Assembly (NCBI GenBank): GCA_036502625.1
Contig: DASXYG010000091.1
Span: 1 to 45,435, forward strand
Length of the DNA stretch: 45,435 bases
Reading direction: 5' to 3'
DNA from: DASXYG01 sp036502625
GTDB taxonomy: Bacteria > Actinomycetota > Actinomycetes > Streptosporangiales > Streptosporangiaceae
The notes under the pieces were generated by a model that saw nothing but the letters and a program-made list of their open reading frames with translations, was not told the DNA's origin and ran no database searches. Both the position numbers and the translations under genes were made by a program. Positions 7,700 to 15,520 of the stretch are shown here, in pieces (the stretch's first letter is position 1; every line of letters begins with the position of its first letter).

Positions 7700-9185
7700 G
7701 CTGCCCCTGGTTCCTCGGGCAAAGGCCGCGCTGCGCGCGACTGATTTCCCGCGACCTCAGTTCGGCGTTCTCGTGGTCGGGCCGCGGAGCTGTCGCCTCG
7801 ATGGTGCGTTGCTCTGCTGTTCTTGGTGCGCGGGCGCTACGCAAAAGGCCGCGCTCCGCGCGACTGCCTTCCCGCGACTTCAGCTCGGCGTTCTCATGGG
7901 AAGCCCGCGGGGCTGTCGCCTCTGGTGGTGCTGTGTTCCCGTGTTTTTCGTGTGCGGGTCTCGTGGAAAAGGCCGCGCTCTGCGGGGCTGCCTTCCGCGA
8001 CTTTGCTCTGGGCGGCGCACGAAGGACGGCGGAGCCGGGCGCAGCTCAGGGCGGCAGCCCGCGGGCTTCCATGAGAACGCCCGCCCAGGGTCGCGGGAAG
8101 ACTGTCACGCGCAGCGCGGCCTTTCCGGGCGACGGCACCCGCCCCGCACAGCCCCCTCGCAGCCCCGCCAGAGGGCGGAGCCCCCGCGGCCCAGCCCCGA
8201 ACACGGCTAGCCAAGGTCGCGGGAAATCAGTCGCGCGCAGCGCGGCCTTTCTCGGGCGTCAGTCCGTGCCCGCCCTGAACACGCGTGCCCGGGGGACGGA
8301 GCGCGGAGCGCCGCCCACCCAGGAGCAGCAACCCCGCAGCCCAACCAAGGGGCGAAGCCCCCGCGGCCCAACCTCGAACACGGCTAACCAAGGTCGCGGG
8401 AAAACAGTCGCGCGTAGCGCGGCCTTTCCGGGCGACGGCGCCCGCCCGGCCCCCGTCGCAGCCCCGCCAGAGGGCGGAGCCCTCGCGGCCTAACCACGAA
8501 CACGCCCAGCCAAGGTCGCGGGAAATCTGTCGCGTGCAGCGCGGCCTTTCCGGGCGACAGCCCCCGCCCAGCCCCCTCGCAGCCCCGCCAGAGGGCGGAG
8601 CCCTCGCGGCCCAACCCCGAACACGGCTAACCAAGGTCGCGGGAATCTGTCGCGCGCAGCGCGGCCTCTCCGGGCGGCAGCCCGCGCCCAACCCAGAGCG
8701 ACACCCCCGCAGCCCATTCAAGGGGCGGAGCCCCCGCGGCCCAACCACGAACACGCCCAGCCAAGGTCGCGGGAAATCTGTCGCGCGCAGCGCGGCCTTT
8801 CCGGGCGACAGCCCCCGCCCAGCCCCCTCGCAGCCCCGCCAGAGGGCGGAGCCCCCGCGGCCCCAACCCCGAACACGCACAACCGAGGTCGCGGGAAATC
8901 TGTCGCGCGTAGCGCGGCCTTTCCGGGCGGCAGCCCGCGCCCAGCCCAGAGCGACACCCCCGCGGCCCAGTTAAGGGGCGGAGCCCTCGCGGCCCAACCC
9001 CGAACACGTACAACCGAGGTCGCGGGAAATCTGTCGCGCGCAGCGCGGCCTTTCCAGGCGACAGCCCCGCCCGGCCCAGCCCCCGTCGCAGCCCCGCCAG
9101 AGGGCGGAGCCCCCGCGGCCCAACCCCGAACACGCACAACCGAGGTCGCGGAAAATCAGTCGCGCGCAGCGCGGCCTTTTCTGCG
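7700..9185. repeat. Bidirectional array of the two-hairpin repeat
   Basis: Three forward cores (ending about 7741, 7864 and 7988) are followed, after a switch near 8030-8090, by nine reverse cores (starting near 8090, 8215, 8391, 8513, 8633, 8763, 8885, 9017 and 9141). Most spacings are 120-132 bp and one is about 176 bp. The reverse core reads GTCGCGCGCAGCGCGGCC preceded by GGTCGCGGGAAATC. The array fills the convergent gap between the LysR gene (ends 7562) and the VOC gene (ends 9334). The bases 7563-7700 and 9186-9333 are GC-rich without a recognisable gene. Confidence 0.87.
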
Positions 9186-9333
9186 CGTACGACCAGCCCA
9201 GCCCCGAGCGGCGGCCCCGCGACCGCCACGAACGCCTCGCCGGGCAGAAAGGCGTGTTCGCCGCGGCCGCCCTGGTCGGGGTGGCGCTGCTGGCGGCCGT
9301 CGCGGACGTGCTCGTCTCGGCGCGCGGGCGGGC

Positions 9334-9711
9334 TCAGTGGCCGAGCGGTGTGCCGATCTCCCACTCGTGGCCGAACGGGTCGAAGATCCGGCCCAGACGC
9401 CAGCCGTGCTCGTCGGCCATCTCGCCTGCCGGAGTGGCGCCGGCCCTGACCGCCTGCGCGAACATCGCGTCGGGGTCGTCGGCAACGAGCAGGGTCCGGC
9501 CGGTCGTGCCGCCGATCGCCGCCGGGCTGAACCGCGGCCCGTCCGCTCCGCCGGACGAGACCCAGAAAGCCGCGTCGCCGATCGCGAGCTGGGCGACGAT
9601 CTCATCGCCCTCGCCCACCTGGTGGAGCACCCGCGCGCCGAAGGCCGCCTCGTAGAATGCGACGGCCGCGGCGGCGCGGTCGATCCACAGTTCTGGCTGG
9701 ATGCCCGTCAT
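9334..9711 (-). CDS. VOC-family (glyoxalase/bleomycin-resistance, PhnB-like) protein
   Basis: 125 residues, the usual length for a single two-module VOC protein. ELWIDRAAAAVAFYEAAFGA opens the first beta-alpha-beta-beta-beta module and RIFDPFGHEWEIGTPLGH closes the second, matching the PhnB/YkcA-like branch. Such proteins bind a metal and act as lyases, dioxygenases or drug-sequestering proteins; the role here is unknown. It is divergent from the MDR oxidoreductase that starts at 9759, with only 47 bp between start codons. Confidence 0.88.
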   Translation of the reverse strand: MTGIQPELWIDRAAAAVAFYEAAFGARVLHQVGEGDEIVAQLAIGDAAFWVSSGGADGPRFSPAAIGGTTGRTLLVADDPDAMFAQAVRAGATPAGEMADEHGWRLGRIFDPFGHEWEIGTPLGH

Positions 9712-9758
9712 GCCGGCATGGTAGCCGCCTGGCTCTTCGCGTTGGATGGGAGTGGGGG

Positions 9759-10664
9759 ATGAAGGCGGTTCGGTTCGGGCGGTTCGGGGGGCCGGAGGTG
9801 CTCGAGGTCGTGGAGATTCCGGATCCGCATGCGGGGGCCGGGGAGGTGCGGATCTCCGTACGGGCGGCCGGGATCAATGCCAGTGACTGGAAGAAGCGTG
9901 CGGGGCTGATGGACGAGGGGCTGCCGCAGACGCTGGGGTACGAGGCGGCGGGGGTTGTGGACGAGGTCGGGGACGGGGTCGCGGATGTGGCCATTGGGGA
10001 CCGGGTGTTCGGGTTCTCACCCGATGGGGCTGCTCAGGCCGAGCTAGCCGTATTGGGCTACTACGCGGTGATGCCCGGGTCGCTCGGGTTCGCGGAGGCC
10101 GCGGCGCTTCCGGCCGCCGTTGAGACGGCTACGCGGGCGCTCGACCAGCTCGGGGTCGGGGGCGGCGGGACGCTGCTGATCAATGGGGCGTCCGGGAGTG
10201 TGGGGAGTGCGGCGGTGCAGCTCGCGGTGGTGCGGGGGGCGTGGGTGATCGGGACGGGGAGTCCGCGCAGCCATGAGTACCTGCGGTCGCTGGGGGCCGA
10301 GGCCGTCGCGTACGGGGAGGGGCTCGTCGAACGGGTGCGGGAGCTTGCGCCTGAGGGGGTCGACCTGGCGCTCGACGTCGCGGGGAGCGGGGTGCTGCCG
10401 GAGCTGATCGAGCTGGCGGGCGGGGCGGAGCGTGTCGTGACGATCGCCGACTTCGCCGGGGCGCGGGCGTACGGGGTGCGGTTCAGCGGCGGGGACTCCG
10501 GGCGCGCGCTGCACGCGATCGACGAGATCGGGGGGTTGGTCGAGGCGGGGCGGTTCGCGCTGCCGGTGGGGCGGACGTTCCCGCTCGCGGAGGTCGCGGA
10601 GGCGCACCGCGCGGGCGAGGAAGGGCGGGTACGGGGGAAGCTCGTGCTGGTGGTCGGCGCGTAG
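9759..10664 (+). CDS. NADP-dependent MDR-family oxidoreductase (quinone reductase-like)
   Basis: 301 residues. The GroES-like N-terminal part begins MKAVRFGRFGGPEVLEVVEI and contains VRAAGINASDWKKRAG, as in zinc-independent quinone oxidoreductases. The nucleotide-binding part carries LLINGASGSVGSAAVQLAV. No Cys/His zinc ligands are seen. The C-terminal GRTFPLAEVAEAHRAGEEGR-V-RGKLVLVV is diagnostic for the zeta-crystallin-like group. ATG 9759 is preferred over the upstream in-frame start because GGGAGTGGGGG precedes it and the family N-terminus aligns there. It reduces quinones or enones with NADPH, as judged from the family; substrate not determined. Confidence 0.9.
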   Translation: MKAVRFGRFGGPEVLEVVEIPDPHAGAGEVRISVRAAGINASDWKKRAGLMDEGLPQTLGYEAAGVVDEVGDGVADVAIGDRVFGFSPDGAAQAELAVLGYYAVMPGSLGFAEAAALPAAVETATRALDQLGVGGGGTLLINGASGSVGSAAVQLAVVRGAWVIGTGSPRSHEYLRSLGAEAVAYGEGLVERVRELAPEGVDLALDVAGSGVLPELIELAGGAERVVTIADFAGARAYGVRFSGGDSGRALHAIDEIGGLVEAGRFALPVGRTFPLAEVAEAHRAGEEGRVRGKLVLVVGA

Positions 10665-10680
10665 CGGGCCGCGCCGCGTC

Positions 10681-10980
10681 GCCGCGGGGGCTGCGGGGGC
10701 TGCGGGGAGCCGCGGTGGCCGGGTGGCCGACGGACCGAGGGAAGTTGCGATCGCCGCGTGGCCGCGGGGACTGCGGGAAGGCGCGGTGGCCGCGCGGCCC
10801 AGGGGTTGCGGGAAGGCGCGGTGGCCGAGGGGACCTCAGGAATGCGGTGGCCGGGGGGCTACGGGACGCAGCGGTGGCCGCACGGCCCAGGGGTTGCGGG
10901 AAGGCGCGGTGGCCGGGGGGCTGCGGGAAGTTGCGGTCGCCGAGGGGCCGAGGGGCCGAGGGGCCGAGGGGCCGAGGGGA
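10681..10980. repeat. Degenerate minisatellite (about 35 bp) ending in (CGAGGGGC)5
   Basis: Seven to eight imperfect copies of a unit containing GCGGTGGCCG and GGGGNTGCGGGAAG recur about every 34-36 bp. They end in five 8-bp units CGAGGGGC (last one CGAGGGGA) at 10941-10980. It fills the convergent junction between the MDR oxidoreductase and the DUF397 operon, and differs in sequence from the two-hairpin repeats elsewhere. Open frames across it are low-complexity and not credible genes. Confidence 0.8.
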
Positions 10981-11005
10981 CCGCGGGACGCTGCGGTCCC
11001 CTCGG
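10972..11005. terminator. Strong bidirectional hairpin terminator
   Basis: CCGAGGGGACCGC (10972-10984) and GCGGTCCCCTCGG (10993-11005) are perfect 13-bp arms with an 8-base loop. It lies 8 bp past the stop of the last DUF397 gene and in the 3' region of the convergent oxidoreductase gene. There is no T-run, as is common in actinomycetes. Confidence 0.7.
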
Positions 11006-11013
11006 CGAGTTGG

Positions 11014-11190
11014 CTACTTGGTGATGTGGCGGACGAAGGTGTGCCAGGTCGACTTGGCGACCGACAGGCTGCCGTGCTCGCGGGCCTTGGTGTCGCGGAC
11101 GCCGATCGTGCCCGGTCCGATGCCGACCTCGACGCACTCACTGCCCGACTGGGTGCCGCTGTAGCTGGACTTGCGCCATGCGGTGATCAT
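11014..11190 (-). CDS. DUF397 domain protein (second copy)
   Basis: 58 residues starting MITAWRKSSYSGTQSGSECV, followed by EVGIGPGTIGVRDTK and ending FVRHITK. W-x-K-S-S-Y-S and the E-V-x-x-G-x-x-x-x-x-V-R-D-T-K pattern define DUF397. A GGAGG motif precedes the ATG. It is the last gene of the XRE-DUF397-DUF397 unit and is a tandem paralogue of the copy at 11228. In Streptomyces, DUF397 genes next to XRE/DUF5753 regulators (the WhiJ type) act in development; by analogy this protein may modulate the XRE regulator. Confidence 0.9.
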   Translation of the reverse strand: MITAWRKSSYSGTQSGSECVEVGIGPGTIGVRDTKAREHGSLSVAKSTWHTFVRHITK

Positions 11191-11227
11191 TCATCCTCCG
11201 TGAGCTCGTCGGTCGGCCGTACGAGTC

Positions 11228-11404
11228 TTACTTGGTGACGTGCTGGATGAAGGTGCGCCAGCTTGCACGAGGCACCGACAGGTGGCCGTGGTGGGGGGTC
11301 TTGGTGTCGCGGACGCCGATCGTGCCTGGTCCGATGCCGACCTCTACGCACTGATGTGTGGTGTCGCTAGTGCTGTAGCTGGACTTGCGCCATGCCGTGA
11401 TCAT
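11228..11404 (-). CDS. DUF397 domain protein (first copy)
   Basis: 58 residues starting MITAWRKSSYSTSDTTHQCV, followed by EVGIGPGTIGVRDTKTPHHG. It has the same length as the downstream copy and is identical over the first 11 residues, so this is a recent tandem duplication; the variable parts are residues 12-18 and the C-terminal third. Its ATG overlaps the XRE stop codon by 4 bp (ATGA), so translation is coupled. The sequence GGAGGATGAATGATC occurs before both copies. The probable role is partner or antagonist of the XRE protein, inferred from the WhiJ-type pairing. Confidence 0.92.
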   Translation of the reverse strand: MITAWRKSSYSTSDTTHQCVEVGIGPGTIGVRDTKTPHHGHLSVPRASWRTFIQHVTK

Positions 11405-12165
11405 TCATCCTCCGGGAGCTCGTCGGCGATCGCCTTGATCATCTCGGCCGAGATTTCGGGCGACAAGGCCAACCCTAGGACGTTCTCCCAGATGTCGCGT
11501 GCCTGCTGCACTGCCGCCTCGGTGTCCGCGATCGTGCCGATGCCTTGGCCCTCGCGCCAGACGAGCGTGGGCTGTCCGTCGAACTCCAGGATGGTCAATG
11601 GGCCTGGTGTGCCGTAGTGGTAGCCGTAGGACATAGGAATGATCTGTACATGGAGCTCCAGAAGATGCAGGAGCTGCCTCCGGAACTGTTCGTACGTGCC
11701 GACCTTCCGCCAAAGCACGGACTCATCGAGAATAGCGCGTAGTTTTGCGGGGTTTTCCCGCGTGAGGATCTTCTGCCGCTGCATGCGATCGGCCACGTCT
11801 TCCTCGGAATCGAGCACGGCGCGCGCGTAATCCTCGGTTTGCAGAAGCCCGGGGACCATACGCGGTTCCCAGATGCGTATATGTTTCGCGGATTGTTCGT
11901 TCTCGCGGAGTTCGTTGATCGGGGTCTGGTCGTGCTGCGCCTCGTCGCCGAGGTCGGCCATGATCTCGGCGGGGATGGCGTAGATCTCGTCGATGCGGGC
12001 GCCCATGGTGGACGGCGGGGTGCGCCGCCCGGCCTCGACATGGCGGTAGAAATCGGTGGAGTAGCCGAGCAGCTCGGCCAGCTCTTCCTGACGCCATCGC
12101 CTGCTGAGCCGGAGCTTTTTCAGACGAGAGCCGAATCGTTTTCTCGCGGCCGTGGGTCGATTCAT
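11401..12165 (-). CDS. XRE-family regulator with DUF5753 domain (WhiJ-like)
   Basis: 254 residues from ATG 12165. The HTH is at residues about 8-60 (FGSRLKKLRLSRRWRQEELA, LLGYSTDFYRHVEAGRR). The remainder is a DUF5753 domain, with the hallmark IRIWEPRMVPGLLQTEDYAR near residue 95 and SYGYHYGTPGPLTILEF near 200. This architecture followed by DUF397 genes is the WhiJ-type regulatory module of actinomycetes. An in-frame ATG at 12204 exists, but it lies inside a 10-bp-arm inverted repeat and adds 13 low-complexity residues, so I prefer 12165 although GGAGG directly abuts it. The pair overlap with DUF397 is 4 bp. Developmental or antibiotic control is inferred from family only. Confidence 0.9.
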   Translation of the reverse strand: MNRPTAARKRFGSRLKKLRLSRRWRQEELAELLGYSTDFYRHVEAGRRTPPSTMGARIDEIYAIPAEIMADLGDEAQHDQTPINELRENEQSAKHIRIWEPRMVPGLLQTEDYARAVLDSEEDVADRMQRQKILTRENPAKLRAILDESVLWRKVGTYEQFRRQLLHLLELHVQIIPMSYGYHYGTPGPLTILEFDGQPTLVWREGQGIGTIADTEAAVQQARDIWENVLGLALSPEISAEMIKAIADELPEDE

Positions 12166-12189
12166 CCTCCGTGTCCCATCCTGCGAAGG

Positions 12190-12218
12190 TGACCGGACCC
12201 TCATTCGCGGGGTCCGGT
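12190..12218. promoter_or_regulatory. Inverted repeat, likely operator of the XRE module
   Basis: GACCGGACCC (12190-12199) and GGGTCCGGTC (12209-12218) are perfect 10-bp arms with a 9-base spacer, 25 bp upstream of the preferred XRE start and about 100 bp upstream of the divergent gene at 12320. It is a good autoregulatory operator candidate; an RNA hairpin is the alternative. Confidence 0.55.
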
Positions 12219-12319
12219 CGAGCGGGCCCGTAAATTCCGGCCCGCTCGTGTGGGGTCAAAGCCTAGGCCGAATATGGCAGTCTGGCCAGTGAATTGGCAA
12301 CACGGAAGGTGAATGTGAA

Positions 12320-12664
12320 ATGCCCACGCAATGGGACACACACCGGGTGGCCGACGATTGGAAAGCGGGCGGCCAGGCGATTCCGCGGCCATTCGTGCTC
12401 GTCGGCTACACGGGTCCGTACGTCGCGAACGACCACGGCGCCGCGCCGCTGCTGATCGACGCCGAGGGCGTGGTGCTGGCCTCCGGCGCGGTCTACGCCT
12501 GGTGCCACGGCGGCTGCTGCGCGGCGATGCCGCGCCGCTGGCCGAGCGTCGACGCCGCGGCCGACTACCACGGGTCGTACATCCTGATCGGCGGCACCGT
12601 ACGCGCGCCCGACCCCGATTCCGCCGACGACCCGCAGGCGCTCCGGGTCGGGCCGACGCCGTAG
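12320..12664 (+). CDS. Small hypothetical protein divergent from the XRE-DUF397 operon
   Basis: 114 residues, not recognised. AAGG and GTGAA lie before the ATG. The central part FVLVGYTGPYVANDHGAAPL and IDAEGVVLASGAVYAW look like beta strands, followed by CHGGCCAAMPRRW with three Cys and one His that could bind a metal or form disulfides. There is no signal peptide or membrane helix. It is divergent from the XRE module and convergent, 7 bp away, with the TetR gene. Its position suggests it could be a target of the XRE regulator. Confidence 0.65.
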   Translation: MPTQWDTHRVADDWKAGGQAIPRPFVLVGYTGPYVANDHGAAPLLIDAEGVVLASGAVYAWCHGGCCAAMPRRWPSVDAAADYHGSYILIGGTVRAPDPDSADDPQALRVGPTP

Positions 12665-12671
12665 CCGGGGT

Positions 12672-13283
12672 TCAGGGGGCGGAGTTCCGCACGAGCGGCA
12701 GGAAGAGGTCGTCGACGATCGACCGGACGCGCGCGGGCCGCACCGGCTTGAGGTCCATGAGCATGTCGTGGCGGAGCAGGTCGAACGGCATGGCGAGGAC
12801 GGCCGGTGGCACGCGGTCGAGGTCGATCTCGCCGCGGTCGTGGGCGCGCTGGTAGATGACCCGGACACGCGGGAGGTGCTGGGCGGCCATGACCTTCTCG
12901 CGGGCCTGCGCGGGGGTGAGGCCGGTGTCGGCCAGCAGGCCCGAGAACGCGGCGGCCGCGGCGATGGCGTAGAAGCCGGCGAGGGCCTCGCCCAGCGCCG
13001 TCAGGTGGGCGAGCAGGTCGCCGCGCAGGCCACCGGTGTCGGGGACGGCCACCGGGTTGGCGTTCCTGTGGTGCTCGATCGCGGCGAGCACCAGCTCGTC
13101 CTTGTTGGCCCAGCGGCGGTAGAGCACGGCCTCGCTGGTGCGCGCGCGTACGGCGATCGACTCCATCGTCAGGTGGGCGTATCCGGCCTCGACCAGCTCG
13201 TCCCAACCCGCGGTGAGCAGCGCGGACTCCAGCTCCTTGCCGTAGCGGCGGCGGCGGGCGGGTGCGGACGCCTTGGTGGCCAT
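12672..13283 (-). CDS. TetR-family regulator of the FAD monooxygenase
   Basis: 203 residues. The TetR HTH is near residues 20-65: YAHLTMESIAVRARTSEAVL then YRRWANKDELVLAAI. The C-terminal part (DLLAHLTALGEALAGFYAI onwards) is the helical ligand domain of the TetR_C_11-like type. ATG 13283 is used because the HTH is complete from there; longer readings run through the neighbouring promoter and gene. It is divergent from the FAD-dependent monooxygenase with 85 bp between starts and two inverted repeats in the gap, the standard layout for a repressor of a xenobiotic-modifying flavoenzyme. Confidence 0.9.
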   Translation of the reverse strand: MATKASAPARRRRYGKELESALLTAGWDELVEAGYAHLTMESIAVRARTSEAVLYRRWANKDELVLAAIEHHRNANPVAVPDTGGLRGDLLAHLTALGEALAGFYAIAAAAAFSGLLADTGLTPAQAREKVMAAQHLPRVRVIYQRAHDRGEIDLDRVPPAVLAMPFDLLRHDMLMDLKPVRPARVRSIVDDLFLPLVRNSAP

Positions 13284-13302
13284 GCCCCCACGGTAGAAAG
13301 TC

Positions 13303-13318
13303 TTGCCTTTCTTGGCAA
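13303..13318. promoter_or_regulatory. Inverted repeat 1 in TetR/monooxygenase spacer
   Basis: TTGCC (13303-13307) and GGCAA (13314-13318) flank TTTCTT, 20 bp upstream of the TetR start. It is a short dyad and a candidate operator half of a two-site control region. Confidence 0.45.
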
Positions 13319-13335
13319 CCGTACGTACGTTGTCG

Positions 13336-13353
13336 AGAAAGAGATTACTTTCT
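13336..13353. promoter_or_regulatory. Inverted repeat 2 in TetR/monooxygenase spacer
   Basis: AGAAAG and CTTTCT are perfect 6-bp arms around AGATTA, 15 bp before the monooxygenase start. Another AGAAAG occurs at 13295-13300, suggesting repeated operator half-sites in an unusually AT-rich spacer. Confidence 0.55.
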
Positions 13354-13368
13354 TGTACGGGGGCTGGG

Positions 13369-14868
13369 ATGACGAACGAGACGCCGTCGCCGCAGGTGCT
13401 GATCGTCGGCGCGGGCCCGACCGGCCTGACGCTGGCCTGCGAACTCGCCCGCAGCGGCGTCGCGTACCGCCTGATCGAGGCCGCCCCGGGCCCGCAGCCC
13501 GGCTCGCGCGGCAAGGGCATCCAGCCGCGCACCATGGAGGTGTTCGACGACCTCGGCATCGCCGGCCGCGTGCTCGCGGGCGGCCGCATCGCGATGCCGG
13601 TCCGTACGACCGCGCCCGACGGCCAGGTGACGCTGACCCCCGCCGAGACGTTCAGCGACCGCCCCGACATCCCCTATCCGGCGAGCCTGATCACCCCCGA
13701 ATGGCGCATCGAGGAGGCGCTGCGGCTGCGGCTGGCGGAGCTCGGCGGCGCGGTCGAGTTCGGCACCGCGCTCGGCGCGTTCGCGCAGTCCGACGAGGGC
13801 GTGACGGCCGTGCTGCTCAAGGGCGGCGAGACCGAGACGGCCGCCGTACGGCTGCTGGTCGGGTGCGACGGCGGCCACAGCGTGGTCCGCAAGCAGGCCG
13901 GCATCGCGTTCGTGGGCGAGACCCGCGAGGAGGTGCGGATGATCGTCGCCGACGTCGCGGTCGACGGCCTCGACCGCGACGCCTGGCACATGTGGCGCCA
14001 CGACGAGGGCCTCGTCAGCCTGTGCCCGCTGCCGTCGACGGACGTCTTCCAGTACCAGGCGGTCATCGCGCCAGGTCAGGACCCCGAGCTCAGCCTGGCG
14101 AACATGCGGGCGATCCTCGAGCGGCGGTCCGGCCGTACCGACATCCGGCTCCGCGAACCGGAGTGGTCGACGCTGTGGCGCGCCAACATCCGGCTCGTCG
14201 ACCGCTATCGCGAGGGGCGCGTGTTCCTCGCCGGCGACGCGGCGCACATCCACTCGCCCGCCGGCGGCCAGGGCATGAACACCGGCATCCAGGACGCGCA
14301 CAACCTCGGCTGGAAGCTCGCGGCCGTCGCGAAGGGCGCCTCCCCGGCGCTGCTCGACAGCTACGAGGCCGAGCGGCGGCCGGTCGCCGCCGGTGTGCTC
14401 GCGCTGTCGAACGCGCGCCTGAAGCAGGCGATCGAGGAGAAGGGCCTCGTCACCCGCGGCGACGCGAACACGATGCAGCTCACCGTCGGCTATCGCGGGT
14501 CCGCCCTGGCGTGCGACGACCGCGACGAGACCGCGCCGCTCCGCGCCGGCGACCGCGCACCTGACGCGACCGGGCTGGTGACCGTGGACGGCGAACGACG
14601 GCTGTTCGAGCTGACGCGCGGCGGGGTGTTCACGCTGCTGAACTTCGGCGCGGCGGTTGATACTACTGCGTATGACCTCCGGGTCCTGCGCGTCGTCGCG
14701 CGGCCTGCCGGGCCGGGCGAGGTCGCCGACACGGGGGGCCATCTCGGCGACGCGTACGGCGCGGCCGACCGTACGCTCGTGCTGATCCGCCCGGACGGCT
14801 ACGTCGCGCTGATCTCCGACGCGGGCGACGCCTCGGCCGTATCGCGCTACCTCGCGGCGCTCCGCTGA
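13369..14868 (+). CDS. FAD-dependent aromatic monooxygenase (PHBH/PheA-TfdB type)
   Basis: 499 residues. The FAD motif VLIVGAGPTGLTLACELARS (GxGxxG) is near residue 10-20, the DG motif LLVGCDGGHSVVRKQAGI near 165 and the GD motif VFLAGDAAHIHSPAGGQGMN with Asp near 290. The C-terminal thioredoxin-like part (DGERRLFELTRGGVFTLLNF) is typical of the PheA/TfdB and rifampicin monooxygenase-like groups. These enzymes hydroxylate aromatic rings with NAD(P)H and O2, for catabolism, tailoring or drug inactivation. ATG 13369 gives the normal N-terminus. The divergent TetR gene likely represses it; a second TetR gene follows 27 bp downstream. Confidence 0.92.
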   Translation: MTNETPSPQVLIVGAGPTGLTLACELARSGVAYRLIEAAPGPQPGSRGKGIQPRTMEVFDDLGIAGRVLAGGRIAMPVRTTAPDGQVTLTPAETFSDRPDIPYPASLITPEWRIEEALRLRLAELGGAVEFGTALGAFAQSDEGVTAVLLKGGETETAAVRLLVGCDGGHSVVRKQAGIAFVGETREEVRMIVADVAVDGLDRDAWHMWRHDEGLVSLCPLPSTDVFQYQAVIAPGQDPELSLANMRAILERRSGRTDIRLREPEWSTLWRANIRLVDRYREGRVFLAGDAAHIHSPAGGQGMNTGIQDAHNLGWKLAAVAKGASPALLDSYEAERRPVAAGVLALSNARLKQAIEEKGLVTRGDANTMQLTVGYRGSALACDDRDETAPLRAGDRAPDATGLVTVDGERRLFELTRGGVFTLLNFGAAVDTTAYDLRVLRVVARPAGPGEVADTGGHLGDAYGAADRTLVLIRPDGYVALISDAGDASAVSRYLAALR

Positions 14869-14895
14869 GCCGCCTGTGGTTCGTAGCATGGCCGG

Positions 14896-15504
14896 ATGGA
14901 ACGCGACGGTGACGCGGCGGCGCCCAGACGGTCGTACCGGAAGGGGCCCGAGAGGCGCGCGCAGATCATCGCGCGCGCCATCGAGCTGTTCGCCGCGCAG
15001 GGGGTGGGCGCGTCGCTGCGGGCGATCGGCGACGCGATCGGCGTGTCGCACGCGGCGCTGCGCTACTACTTCGCGACGCGCGACGACCTGCTGCTCGAGG
15101 TGTACCGCGCGCACGAGGCGGGCGGGGGCGCCGAGCCGTCGCCGGAGTCGGCGGTGGCGGTGATGGAGCGGAGCGCCGAACGGAACCGGGCGATCCCCGG
15201 CCTGGTCGAGCTCTACGCCACGCTGACCACCGACGCCCTCCAGGCGCGTGCGCATCCGCGTACGCGGGAGTTCGTCCAGGCGCGCTTCACGCAGGTGCGC
15301 GCCGACCTCGCCGAGCGCATCCGCGCCGGGCAGCGCGCCGGGTCGGTCGCCGCGGACATCGATGCCGAAGACGCGGCCTCGCTGGTCATCGCGGCATCCG
15401 ACGGCCTGCAGTTGCAGTGGCTGCTCGACCCGGACGCGGTCGACGTACGGCGGTCCCTGACGCTCCTCGAGCGGCTGCTCCCGAACGGGGACCGGCCGGT
15501 GTGA
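14896..15504 (+). CDS. TetR-family regulator downstream of FAD monooxygenase
   Basis: 202 residues. The N-terminal HTH is at about residues 20-62: RRAQIIARAIELFAAQGV, LRAIGDAIGVSHAALRYYFA and TRDDLLLEVY. The C-terminal ligand half is helical. It lies 27 bp after the monooxygenase on the same strand, so the two may be co-transcribed, and the monooxygenase locus is bracketed by two different TetR proteins. It is convergent with the alpha/beta hydrolase gene with 16 bp between stops. The target and ligand are unknown. Confidence 0.9.
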   Translation: MERDGDAAAPRRSYRKGPERRAQIIARAIELFAAQGVGASLRAIGDAIGVSHAALRYYFATRDDLLLEVYRAHEAGGGAEPSPESAVAVMERSAERNRAIPGLVELYATLTTDALQARAHPRTREFVQARFTQVRADLAERIRAGQRAGSVAADIDAEDAASLVIAASDGLQLQWLLDPDAVDVRRSLTLLERLLPNGDRPV

Positions 15505-15520
15505 CCGTTGGGCCCGGGGC

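Noticed and set aside
7700..9185. CRISPR array
   Set aside because: Repeats are regularly spaced, but the intervening sequences are themselves repeated, the unit is 120-176 bp, and no cas gene is present.
12166..12204. Upstream ATG start for the XRE/DUF5753 gene
   Set aside because: The codon lies inside the loop and arm region of a 10-bp inverted repeat and adds residues not typical of the family; 12165 is preferred, though not proven.
13345..15255. 636-residue open frame antisense to the FAD monooxygenase
   Set aside because: The plus strand carries all FAD, DG and GD motifs; the antisense frame has none.
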